Below are positions 54,995 to 64,000 of a stretch of 64,000 bases of DNA, piece by piece; within the stretch, counting starts at the first letter, position 1, and each line of letters starts with the position of its first letter. Below the pieces are notes generated by a model. That model saw only the letters and a list, made by a program, of their open reading frames with translations. It was not told where the DNA came from and made no database searches. The translations under genes were made by a program, and so were the position numbers. Source of the stretch: Chrysaora quinquecirrha (lineage: Eukaryota > Cnidaria > Scyphozoa > Semaeostomeae > Pelagiidae); NCBI GenBank assembly GCA_014526335.1, contig JACTAT010000003.1, positions 1 through 64,000 on the forward strand, in the 5' to 3' direction.

Positions 54995-55415
54995 ATAATG
55001 TTGGGAACTTCTCAGCTGTACCTAAATTATTCCTACGCTTACTCTCTACAGGATGAGGTCTTAATGACGCCTCGTGAGCCATGTCAATTGTGTCACTAAA
55101 TTGCCAAGAAAAAAAATGACGATTCTTTCTGCCAAAACTAAAAAATTATGTTGGGAACTTCTGAGCTGTACCTAAATTATTCCTACGCTTACTCTCTACA
55201 GGACGAGGTCTTAATGGCGCCTCGTGAGCCATGTCAATTGTGTCACTTAATTGCCAAGAAAAAAAATGATGATTCTTTCTGCCAAAACTAAAGAATTATG
55301 TTGGGAACTTCTCAGCTGTACCTAAATTATTCCTACGCTTACTCTCTACAGGACGAGGTCTTAATGGGGCCTCGTCAGCCATGTCAACTGTGTTACTAAA
55401 TTGCCTGGAAAACAT
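54995..55415. repeat. ~150-bp tandem repeat, three units
   Basis: Units start AATGTTGGGAACTTCT at 54,997, 55,148 and 55,299, each with TTCCTACGCTTACTCTCTAC and GACGAGGTCTTAATG. Same family as 20,845-21,205. Confidence 0.85.
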
Positions 55416-56600
55416 CTACAGCTGTCCCTCAATCCGACTAATTTCTGGAGTTATTTATATTGACCTCGTTCTGTATGTAATATATTCGAATTCAAGATAT
55501 TAAAGTCTGAAAGAATTCCCATTTATCCTCAGAGTTTCTAGCTTCAGAGATAGCTAGAGATAGCTTCGTTGACTCGGTCTTCTTTGCCCTTCAAGGTTAA
55601 GTGTAAGAAAACCACTGACACCTCAAACAGTGAGCTACAGACCGGTTTCGCTCAATTTCAGGGCTCATCAGTACAGCTAGACTGAGTAGTGAGGACCTGA
55701 GCCCAACGTTAGACGTCAGGCATCGTTGCCTGTTTATTATCTATGTCTTGTGGACAGAGCTGTTAATGTTTTACCTTGTTTCATTGACAATTTTGAAATC
55801 AATAATCCAAATCTAGCCTGCGCACTGGTCCGGAGAATGTTTTATGCTGCGTACAGGGTACCCCAAGCTTCTTCCTAACTATTAGGATACTGTGGCCTTG
55901 ATGTCTTGTGATGTGGCTGAGGCTTGCAAATATATGAGAGTAGCTACCTTGGGCGAGCGTTTCGTTGTATCTTTGCCCTGATGGTTACGTGTATTTTGAT
56001 GAGCAGGGATGTACTTAAGGAACTTGATATACATGTATAAATTGGCTTAATTAGCCTTTCGCATATCAAACGAACAAAGTCCATGCTCTCGACGGAGGGA
56101 CGGAGGGGCAAATCACCTCTTGAGGATCTCGGAGAGCCTTGCCGATTTATTTCAAATACTTTTGTTTCAACAGGAACCTAGTAGGCCTTTATACAGTAAA
56201 TGTCATGACAATGTAAAACAATGTGATGAAGCTTGAACTGAAGTGACTTTGCTTAGCGTTAATGTCCATAAAGTTATCGTATGTTTGCGAGTGTCTGAGA
56301 GCGTTTTAACATTATTGAAAGACGGTGTTTGATTATGTTCCCAAGATCCGTAGCGAATGGTTTTTGAGCTTCGGAGAGCTTGGTTGGAGGAGCTCTGCAG
56401 GTGTGTCGCTATCCAGAGTCAAGTAGAAAGTTGGACAAGTTCGGCGGAAGTTGCGCTTTGGCTCAAGGCACCAAGGGGATTTTTACACTTCAAAGGTTTT
56501 TAGGCACCCAAGGGGTCTTTTTAGTTACGAGCGATATTGAAAAAAAGGGTCAAAAGGATTTATTACAGTATCACCTTTTGGGGTGACATATTTGTACAAT
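55416..56600. other. Intron sequence, no gene recognised
   Basis: Part of the 37.5-kb JMJD4 intron. The start (TTAAAGTCTGAAAGAATTCC) could be a retroelement end, but no partner was found. Confidence 0.3.
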
Positions 56601-56836
56601 TGAGGGTCGTTTAAGGGTTCCCAGGAACATGGAAACATGCGAAACGTATCCAGGGAACAAGGAAACATCGCGAAAATTAAAAGAGACAAAGGGAACATCG
56701 GGAATGAAGCATCGCGTAAAATCCTCCTTATCAAACCGCATTGCCATCACTCTGAAAAATTATTTTACAAAGCTCCAGGGAACAATAGGATTTTCTCGAG
56801 GAACAGGGGAACACGTAACCCCCTAAACGACCCTCA
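56601..56836. mobile_element. MITE with TGAGGGTCGTTTA ends
   Basis: The left end TGAGGGTCGTTTAAGGGTT and right end AACCCCCTAAACGACCCTCA are inverted repeats. The interior is rich in GGAACA and GGAAACAT motifs. About 236 bp, no coding. Confidence 0.65.
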
Positions 56837-57125
56837 CAGATCTTAGGTTAATCGAGTACCTTTATTTTTCAAAGCAAAGCGTTCAGTAAAAGTAGAGGTT
56901 GGATTGATGATCGTCGAGCGTTTCTTACATGAGTATATACATACTGGTACATAGCCTTGCCAATAAGGCAAAAAAAGCAAGAAAAACAAAACACTCGTAA
57001 TCGCCCATTGCAACATTAAAAATAGTGAAAGGCAGCAAATTCTCTCCAAAAAATCAGTTTAGATTTATGGATCACGACATTCCAGGGGTAAAAGTGTCAA
57101 GCGTTAGTAGTTGTATTGTACTTAC

Positions 57126-57153
57126 CAGATTGTGAACTTGATGGTACCAACCA
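57126..57153 (-). CDS. JMJD4: JMJD4 exon with the distal iron-binding histidine
   Basis: The acceptor TTATTTTAG|T and donor CTG|GTAAGT bracket 28 bp encoding (S)GWYHQVHNL. This is the strand with the last Fe(II) ligand of the HxD..H facial triad (family GWHHQVHNL). Phase 2 in, phase 0 out. A very small exon, recognised by position and by exact fit to both neighbours. Confidence 0.85.
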
Positions 57154-57355
57154 CTAAAATAAAACAGAAAATTATCAGATAATATTACTATTGGCAATCC
57201 AAACCAGTTTCTTAATCCCTTACATAGTGCTATGACTCTTACATACTGCTATGCTTGACGTCGCAACAACAATAGTGCAACATTTGTTGCATGGAGTTGA
57301 AAAGGTAAATTTGGGTGGGTGGCTAGAGCTTTTACGGTATAGGGAGATTGATATA

Positions 57356-57755
57356 CACGCTTTTTTTATAAGGAACCTACCTCAAGGCCTAGTTCTTAAA
57401 GTTCCTTATTTTTGGGCCTCTTTTGAGGCAATTGTAGTTCCAAAAGTTCCTTAATAGTTCCTTAATTTTAGGTGCACATACAGTGGTCTTAACAATAAAA
57501 GAGACATTTGCATGTGAGCAAAGCTCGAGACTACTCAAAGAAATATTGGATACATGCTTAACGTACAGTTTATGTGATTTTCGACTGCTAATGAATGGAA
57601 CCGGCATTCTAATTCTTGATTATTTGCAGTGATAAAAGTATTCCACATTCAAAAGTTCCTTAATGATTTTCTCTTTAGTGGTATAAGTTCTTTAAATTTT
57701 CGGGCCTTCTACATGTAGGTTCCTTATAAAGTGATTCCTTATAAAAAAAAGCGTG
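57356..57755. mobile_element. MITE, TATAAGGAAC family, best copy, TA duplication
   Basis: Starts CACGCTTTTTTTATAAGG and ends CCTTATAAAAAAAAGCGTG, perfect inverted ends, flanked by TA on both sides (57,354-57,355; 57,756-57,757). 400 bp, inside a JMJD4 intron, opposite to the copies at 5,890 and 24,966. TA duplication points to Tc1/mariner-like mobilisation. Confidence 0.8.
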
Positions 57756-57858
57756 TAGACCTGAAGAGAGATTCAAAAACCCCTAAATGGAACGAAGAAG
57801 ATGCTATGCTAAAATTGGATAAAATTGGATAATGATCAAAATGTAGAATATCACCTAC

Positions 57859-58071
57859 CTCGGTATAAATACGACTTCACCTTCTTCTTGAATAAACTGA
57901 ATTGGTTCGCATGCATCTGAAGCATTTGAAAACCTCGTTTTATCTTTCAACTCATCAGATGTTACATCAAACGGAAGATTACCCAAACTGTCTTTCAGAT
58001 TTTCTTCCTCACCAGGCGGATAAAGAATCCATTTCTTTCGTCCGCAGATATTTGCAGACCAACTGTATGAT
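57859..58071 (-). CDS. JMJD4: JMJD4 exon (central JmjC domain)
   Basis: The acceptor TTTATTGTAG|A and donor GAG|GTAGGTG bracket 213 bp. The peptide SYSWSANICGRKKWILYPPG, then GNLPFDVTSDEL and IQEEGEVVFIP, is the core of the JmjC double-stranded beta-helix and is very close to the family pattern. The Lys in GRKKW is the likely 2-oxoglutarate contact. Phases join exactly to the exons at 59,257 and 57,153. No defects. Confidence 0.93.
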
Positions 58072-58138
58072 CTACAATAAACATTTTACTTTCAAACATT
58101 GATAAGTCCTTGGTGGTATAAAATTAATTTGGTAAAAT

Positions 58139-58200
58139 AACTTCACCAATAACTAACCAATTAACTAATTAACTAACTAACTAACTAACTAACTAATTAC

Positions 58201-58269
<69 letters not shown>

Positions 58270-58427
58270 ATACTAACTAACTAACTAACTAACTAACTTA
58301 CGAACTAAGCAACTAACTTACTTACTAACGGAGTAACTAACAAGCTAACTAATTAACTAACTAACTAACTAACTAACGGAGAACTAACTAACTAACTAAC
58401 TAACATACTAACTAACTAACTAATTAC

Positions 58428-58459
<32 letters not shown>

Positions 58460-59045
58460 TTAACTAACTAACTAGCAAACTAACTAACTAACTAACTAAC
58501 TAACATACTAACTAACTAACTAACTAACTAACTTACGAACTAAGCAACTAACTTACTTATTAACGGAGTAACTAACAAGCTAACTAATTAACTAACTAAC
58601 TAACTAACTAACTAACGGAGAACTAACTAACTAACTAACTAACATACTAACTAACTAACTAATTACCTAACTAACTAACTAACTAACTAACTAATTAACT
58701 AACTAACTAGCAAACTAACTAACTAACTAACTTAAGAACTAAGCAACTAACTTACTTACTAACGGAGTAACTAACAAGCTAACTAACAAACCAACTAACT
58801 AACTAACTAACTAACTAAATAACGAACGAACTAACTAACTAAGTAAACAACTAACTAACTAACTAACTAACTAACCGATTAACTAATAACCAACCAACTA
58901 ACTAACTAACTAACTACCTAACTAACGTATAAATCAACTAACTAACTAACTAACTAAATAACCAACTACTAATTAATTAACTAACTAATTAACTAACTAA
59001 CTTACTAACTAACTAACTAACTAGCTAACTAACTAACTTACAAAC

Positions 59046-59087
<42 letters not shown>

Positions 59088-59095
59088 CTACTGAT
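58139..59095. repeat. (AACT)n satellite with higher-order structure
   Basis: About 950 bp of AACT/CTAA repeats. Interruptions such as ACTTACGAACTAAGCAACT, ACGGAGTAACTAACAAGCT and ACTAGCAAACT recur at about 210-230-bp spacing (58,298; 58,531; 58,732), so long units have been duplicated as blocks. It lies in a JMJD4 intron. Confidence 0.9.
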
Positions 59096-59256
59096 ACTAA
59101 GGGGCAAGGAGGGAGAGGCACCGAGTTTCGTTACTAGTCAAACAGCTACAGCAATAATCAGTAGTCTGGAAACGTTTTTCCAAAACTTAGGTTCATAGTG
59201 CCCTGTCCAGAGGGAGCAATTTAGTCTTTTTTGTACTAGAAATTCAAACATCTTAC

Positions 59257-59283
59257 CTGAAAACATCAGCATGAAAAGCAGTC
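59257..59283 (-). CDS. JMJD4: JMJD4 micro-exon with the HxD iron-binding motif
   Basis: 27 bp between TTGTTACAG|G and CAG|GTAAGA. Read with the flanking bases it encodes W-TAFHADVF-R, containing the HAD iron ligands (family T-FHADVFRS-SW). Phase 2 on each side fits both neighbours. Confidence 0.88.
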
Positions 59284-59398
59284 CTGTAACAATAAGAAAA
59301 GTTTCTGTAGTAAATTTTACAACAAAAACTGAGCAGTAACATTGACCAGTCATAAGCAAATGAAAGAAACAATGACGAAAAGGCAGCAACATACCTAC

Positions 59399-59530
59399 CA
59401 TGTTCCTTTTGGACCCATGTAAACAAATCTATAATCATCAGCTACTTGCTCATCAGTATCAAAGAATTCATTCAACCAATCAGATTTGAAGTAGTCAAGC
59501 ACCTCGTAAGCCCTGTATTCCGGATATTCT
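59399..59530 (-). CDS. JMJD4: JMJD4 exon (start of JmjC domain)
   Basis: 132 bp between CTTTACAAG|A and CATG|GTAGGT. The peptide EYPEYRAYEVLDYFKSDWLN continues to EFFD and DDYRFVYMGPKGT, matching the family segment DWLNEF...DYRFVY-GP-GSW. The codon before it is completed by an upstream exon ending in phase 2, which I could not find between 59,531 and 64,000; that exon should end in the conserved LYLKDWH..R region. Confidence 0.9.
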
Positions 59531-59720
59531 CTTGTAAAGAAAAAAAAACTGTCATTAAACGTAGTTAATATAAGGACATTTATTAACTTCTACTGCCTGC
59601 AAATTCAACAGTATAACACTACTCTACCGAAGCAAAAAGGCTGAAATGAATGGTTCTCTTAAAACTGTCCTTACCTACCGTCCATAATGAAAGGTCTACG
59701 TAATTGCACAGTAAAATTAC

Positions 59721-60462
59721 CCCGGAGGGGTACTTAGTATAATTCGGGTACGGGCAGTTGCCGCCCATATGGGTGGGTTTTTGGCCCTGAAGTTCTCTAA
59801 ACATGGGTATGATTGTAACCAAAACCCCATAAAAGTGGGTGGCAAATTGAAAAAAGGTCGAAAGCTTAACTTTAATTCGATCAGAAAAGCGGTAAAATCG
59901 CTAGATTTTGAACATCTAAAACAAGAGTAATGTTGTTATCAGTCTTCAAATATTAGAATTGAATAAAAATGCACAACTAAATAGAAAGGGAACTTGATTT
60001 CGATTCTGTATAAGTGTTTGTCAATCTAAACTTTGTTATAATGGACAAATGTTCTGTAAAATAAAGGGGAATCGGATTGGACTATGTGAAGTCATCATTA
60101 CTATACTCAAATGCAGTTCAGTTGCCTAGCCTGGTTTTAAAAAGATGGTTTCAACATATTCTGAGGCCAGTTGTTGTCAAGCAAGGAAGTCGAGGTTGAA
60201 GTGGAGCTAAACCTGGTCCACAGTTTTTCTTCTCTTTCCACAACTTGTTCGAGGGTCATAAGATCCGTCAAGATGCTCGTTGTACAATATCAAGCCATAA
60301 TAAGGTCTATAAAATCTTATTATTATCATATTCCGCTTATTTTTACTCATAAAATAGGGTCTGTTTCTGCAAAGGTTTACATTAAAAGTGGGTAGGTTTC
60401 CAAAATCTGGGCGGCAATCCTCGTCCATTCATAAGTCATGTACCCCATCCCCTGGGACTATT
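59721..60462. mobile_element. Repeat with CCCGG..GTAC ends, large copy
   Basis: The left end CCCCGGAGGGGTACTTAGTA and right end ATGTACCCCATCCCCTGGG, with GGGCAGTTGCCGCCCATATG and GGGCGGCAATCC inside, is an inverted and longer relative of 5,118-5,495. A middle part (59,930-60,170) is unique. No transposase. Confidence 0.6.
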
Positions 60463-60574
60463 ACATTCAGGGAAGGAAGCAATGGGTTACACTGACCTAA
60501 TTAGTCACTCCAGGAAGGTAGTCCCTATGTTATGATAATGTTAGATCAAACCGATGAGCCGATGCTAGACTGTA

Positions 60575-60965
60575 AAGCCAGGCTTATGTCGATCTACGAT
60601 ACGATAGAACCAACGCCAACTAGTTGTAACTGCGGGCTTACGCCGACATGTCAACAACTGTTCCGAACTGAAAGGATATTGTTGATCCTTGTCGCAAGAG
60701 CGCTCAGGTCGCAAGAGCGCTCAGGTCGCTCTTGCGACAGGTCGACTGTGACTGATGGGAATCAGTCGGCAACTAATTGCAGGAGTAGAACATGTCCAAC
60801 TTTCTGGAGCTGCGCACAGAATAGTGGCCGTCAAAAAGGAACTAGTTGCCAACTAGTTGCCAGAGTGCTAATGTCGACCAGTTAGTTGCGATAGATTATA
60901 GTTCATGACTATGATTAGTTAAAAAAACGCCAATTAGCAGTCAGTAACTAATTCTGACTGTGTGC
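60575..60965. repeat. ~390-bp interspersed repeat, copy 1
   Basis: GACATGTCAACAACTGTTCC.., GCAAGAGCGCTCAGG.. and ..GTCAGTAACTAATTCTGACT match a diverged copy at 63,040-63,425. GTCGCAAGAGCGCTCAG is repeated twice and then inverted (60,689-60,738). No coding. Confidence 0.55.
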
Positions 60966-60977
60966 AATGTCAACATT

Positions 60978-61352
60978 CACTCTTTTTTATAAGAAACTAA
61001 GATATTTTTCCAGTACTCAAAGTTTCTTAGTTTTTGGACAATTTTGGTACTAAAAGTTTCTTGCAGTTTCTTAGGGATCAAAATTTTTAGTGCCAAAGCA
61101 GGTAATTGACACTTAAATTTGACAAATAGAAGAAGCAATGCAATTCTTGATTACATCAGCTGTTTTTTTTTGTAAAAATAGAGACTTCAGGTTTTACAGA
61201 AGTTCGCTTTTCCATGATATATTTTAATTCCAAAGATTTATTGAGACCTGCGAGTTTCTTATCATTTTGGGTCGCGTACTGAAAGTTTCTTAACCAATAT
61301 TGATCTCAGTACTGAGTTTCTTATAAACGGGTTTCTTATAAAAAAAAGAGTG
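60978..61352. mobile_element. MITE, TATAAGAAAC family
   Basis: Starts CACTCTTTTTTATAAGAAAC and ends GTTTCTTATAAAAAAAAGAGTG. 375 bp, related to 10,101-10,480 in opposite orientation. Flanks are TT and TA, so the target duplication is uncertain. Confidence 0.7.
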
Positions 61353-63039
61353 TAAACCTGGCTTAAGGTACCGTCTCAAAATATTATATCCAAATTCGTT
61401 CTGGTAATTTGGTAATAAGACGATATTGAAGGGAATTGTTCTGAAAAATAACACAGATAATATCGTTTCAGCTCACTTTTATATTCGTTCAAAATTCAAT
61501 TCAATACGGTCCAAATTAATTCCAAATTCGTTTTAAATTCAATTCAATTCGCTCGGTCTAATCGGTTCAGTCTGGGACTGTATTGCTAGTCTCAAACTAG
61601 GCTCGATTCGGAATTGGACAAAAAAGGTCAATTCCTATTGAAAACAGCTATCTTAAGGTCGTTATTTCGGATTGTTTTCGCAAGAAGATGTAAATTTCGA
61701 CTGACAAAAAGTACGATCCACAAAAGTGTCATGTTTACAAAAATGCCGTGGATACGAAAAGGGAGGGCGTACTTGTTTGGTAACCTTCTGTTTTGGCAGA
61801 CTCTTCGAATTTTGAAAACTGTAGATTTAGCAGGAAAAAGTTTCCGTTTCCTTGGTTGCCACACTGAAATTTGTTTGAGCATGCGCTGTTCTTAAGGGAT
61901 GCCGATGAATTCTGATGGGTTGCCCGCGAAATTGCAAAGCATTTCAAACGTGAATAGTGAGCGCTTTCTTTATTGTGAGCTGTGAGAGTAGATAGAACAA
62001 CTGAGTGAACATTTCGTTCTAAATAGATAATCTTATGCAGCATTATTTTCAACTTGAACAGCTTTTTTAGAAGATTAATTCATCTCTAAAGGTTTGAAAT
62101 TATGAAATTATTATTCAACATTCAGAACGAGATTTCTTGCGATGTCTGCGAAACCTTCCAGCTTCAGAGGCAGAAGGTTTTGGAGGCCTGCCAAACCTGC
62201 CGTTTTCAGACAGTGCCAAAAAATACGTTTCGATATCTACCGAAAAGAAGGCGTCTGCTGAAAACAGAATGTGACCAAAAAATACGCCCTTAAGTATAGT
62301 GCACTAATATTGATGAAACATTCTACGCCAATCTTAAGCCAGGCTGATGTCAACCTATGATACGATAGAATAAATGACCACAGTTGTAGCTTCTAACTGT
62401 CAGATAAGACACAGACTTAATCTGTAGTAAATACCCCAAGAGGACTTGAGTTCAGTCAACTATAACGATCAAAAGTATAGTATAGTATAGTAAGGCTGAG
62501 GAGAGCCGGTCACAGACATGGGATGTGATTTTGCCGGGCAGACCATCATACCAAAATGCATTGTATGCATGCATTACTAATTTCCTGAAGGAAGCATGTT
62601 TGAATTATTGCATCATGAACCTTCACATAAAGAATGCTCAGACTAGATATCATAAATTTGAGCAATTTCTTTAAAACGCCCTGCCCACTCTCCCTCTGGT
62701 TTTTCTTCTTCTTTCTATTTTTCTTCTGTTACTCCACTTTTCTCACCGCTTCCTTCAGCAGAGGGACAGGTGCATTGGTCACTGACCTTAAAATTCACTG
62801 TCATAGTCAGGCAGTTCATGGGTTTACTGAAGCTCGAGGGCCGGGTTGTCCATTTGAGTGCATGGGCTGGAAATTCTTTCCTTGTTCCAGTCACTGACAA
62901 TAGGACTAGTTTAACCTCCTTTAGAGCTAGGGGCCTGTAGGTAGCGGGTTTAGCGTGTACTCATTGGGCCCTCTTGGAGGCTGCTCAATTCTTGCTGATG
63001 CACAAACGCCCAACTTCCCGACAGCGATCCCGGATTGGG
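61353..63039. other. Right-hand spacer, no gene recognised
   Basis: Searched for missing 5' JMJD4 exons without success. CAATTCAATTC-type motifs occur at 61,495-61,545, a short TATAG repeat at 62,474-62,490, and G-like repeat sequence at 62,765-63,020. Confidence 0.35.
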
Positions 63040-63425
63040 GATTTACTTATGTTGACATGTCAACAGCAGGTCAGAACTGATAGGATATAGCTGATTGCAG
63101 TTGCAAGAGTGATCAGATGGATCAGTCACTATTTGCAGATAGAGCTGTCAGTCACATGCTAAAGACTTGAATGCTCCCTCGCAAACATACATCTGATAGG
63201 CCTCTTTAGAATGACGCCAACTTTCGTGGGAGCACTCATGAAGACTGTGACTGACAGGAGTCCATTTTCTCGAACTATGTGCCAACCTGTTGCTATTGCC
63301 ATCACCTAGGAACTAGTTATCAGAGCACTCCTTTCCGCCATTCAGTATCATAGATTAGTTCCAAAAATCCCCGATAAGCAGTTGGGAACTAGCTCTGACT
63401 GAGCAATGTCGACATATGCCTGGCT
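63040..63425. repeat. ~390-bp interspersed repeat, copy 2
   Basis: A diverged copy of 60,575-60,965 (GACATGTCAACAGCAGGTCAG.., GAACTAGCTCTGACTGAGC). Confidence 0.5.
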
Positions 63426-64000
63426 GACTTATGCATGCCTGACTTTAAGGACAAAAGACAAAAACTTTCTAGAGGATCTAGATTGGCCTTAGTTCATCAA
63501 AAATTTATGGCGTTATGTTCTTCTAATACTGCACCAGTGTAGGAATATATTCATTTTCAATTGGGTCTTCGGTTGTTTGTGTTAATGTCTCCTCTCTCAT
63601 TCTAGCGAGACGATCCGTCCCAGCCTCAATATTGACATGTTGGTGTGTTGATGATTCAAATTGAAGAAAGAAAGACTACCAATTTCTTACATTGGTAGCA
63701 GAATCCAAGAACTTGGGAGTCTATTGATATTCATAGAACATATAGTACCAGTGGACAGATCCGGTAAAAAACAGAAGTACTCTTAGGTGCCAAATTGCCG
63801 TCCCCCCGCTTATTAATTTTTCGAAAAATTCCAATCCCCCGTTCTTATTAGGACCCCCCGCTTATTAAAATTTGCATTGATATTGATGTTGATATTGATC
63901 GTGATGTAAAATTTCACTTGTATAATCTATTTATTGATTAGAAATATGGATTTCCTTAGCCTATAAGTACTATAGGGCCCCTCGCACTGCGTTTCAGCAA
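63426..64000. other. Right edge, repeat ends
   Basis: CCCCCGCTTATTA occurs twice (63,797 and 63,854) and GATATTGAT repeats at 63,878-63,900. This looks like ends of a short interspersed element; no gene. Confidence 0.35.

Larger units (their letters stand above)
53900..55415. repeat. Direct-repeat block, copy 2 (first at 19,740-21,210)
   Basis: Same order of parts as copy 1, but with the integrase frame intact, a longer (TA)n-type run (54,140-54,173), and three full ~150-bp tandem units. It lies on the 5' side of the inserted material in the JMJD4 intron, copy 1 on the 3' side. Confidence 0.85.
6805..59530 (-). other. JMJD4: JMJD4 gene span (partial; N-terminal exons not in view)
   Basis: Seven minus-strand exons join with consistent phases into one ~329-residue protein matching the JmjC core and C-terminus of JMJD4. 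Order from the 5' side: 59,530-59,399; 59,283-59,257; 58,071-57,859; 57,153-57,126; 19,624-19,538; 17,414-17,358; 7,251-6,805. All introns are GT-AG. Known JMJD4 is a cytosolic Fe(II)/2-oxoglutarate oxygenase reported to hydroxylate a lysine of the release factor eRF1. Vertebrate JMJD4 is roughly 420-460 residues, so about 100-130 N-terminal residues are missing and should lie to the right. The fourth intron is 37.5 kb and full of transposons; a GPCR gene lies in the last intron and another in the 37.5-kb intron, both on the opposite strand. Confidence 0.85.

Noticed and set aside
54111..55415. Complete gypsy retrotransposon with LTRs
   Set aside because: Only the integrase start is present; no RT, protease or Gag, and the repeated 150-bp units are tandem, not paired LTRs.
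59619..59740. Further upstream JMJD4 exon
   Set aside because: A donor-like GTAGGTAAG on the minus strand exists, but the short peptide before it does not match the conserved LYLKDWH region.

Overview
The window looks like a repeat-choked piece of an animal nuclear genome, most likely an anthozoan cnidarian (stony coral or anemone). It has GT-AG introns, AT-rich spacers, an intronless class A GPCR, Penelope-like, DIRS/Ngaro-like, CR1-like and Ty3/gypsy-like retroelement pieces, and many small inverted-repeat elements. The organism call is inference; no single marker proves it.

The one clear host gene is JMJD4, a JmjC-domain 2-oxoglutarate oxygenase, on the minus strand. Seven exons can be read with matching splice phases at 59,530-59,399, 59,283-59,257, 58,071-57,859, 57,153-57,126, 19,624-19,538, 17,414-17,358 and 7,251-6,805. 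They give about 329 residues: the whole JmjC core and the C-terminus. The N-terminal exons are not found and probably lie right of the window. The intron between exons at 57,126 and 19,624 is 37.5 kb and holds most of the window. At the far left, two small plus-strand exons (1,639-1,716 and 3,602-3,685) look like the Lys/Arg-rich 3' end of a convergent, unidentified gene.

Layout: 0-5 kb small inverted-repeat elements and the unknown gene end; 5-19 kb the 3' part of JMJD4 with a GPCR gene inside an intron (11,832-12,911) and CAT-type microsatellites; 19.7-21.2 kb a gypsy integrase fragment plus tandem repeats; 21.2-23.2 kb a homopolymer-inflated stretch that is probably an assembly artefact; 23.2-23.9 kb a Penelope-like RT tail followed by a hammerhead-ribozyme-like motif; 24.0-33.0 kb a second, indel-ridden copy of the 3.8-18.9 kb region including a second GPCR and a truncated copy of the last JMJD4 exon; 33.9-37.6 kb a decayed DIRS-order retrotransposon (minus strand); 38.0-44.4 kb a CR1-like LINE (minus) split by a 2.6-kb fold-back palindrome with minisatellite arms; 44.5-53.7 kb pieces of a second tyrosine-recombinase retrotransposon family, including an intact Gag-recombinase fusion ORF, interrupted by another homopolymer stretch and satellites; 53.9-55.4 kb a second copy of the gypsy/tandem-repeat block; 55.4-64 kb JMJD4 middle exons, a tetranucleotide satellite and MITEs.

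The most interesting signals are (1) four different junctions around a common TAA in 46.6-53.5 kb that read like empty target, left end, right end and circle junction of a tyrosine-recombinase element, (2) the intact 494-residue Gag-recombinase fusion without reverse transcriptase, (3) the fold-back palindrome, and (4) the JMJD4 gene stretched across all of this. The near-identical duplicated blocks and the two homopolymer stretches mean that haplotype or assembly errors must be excluded before any structural conclusion is trusted.
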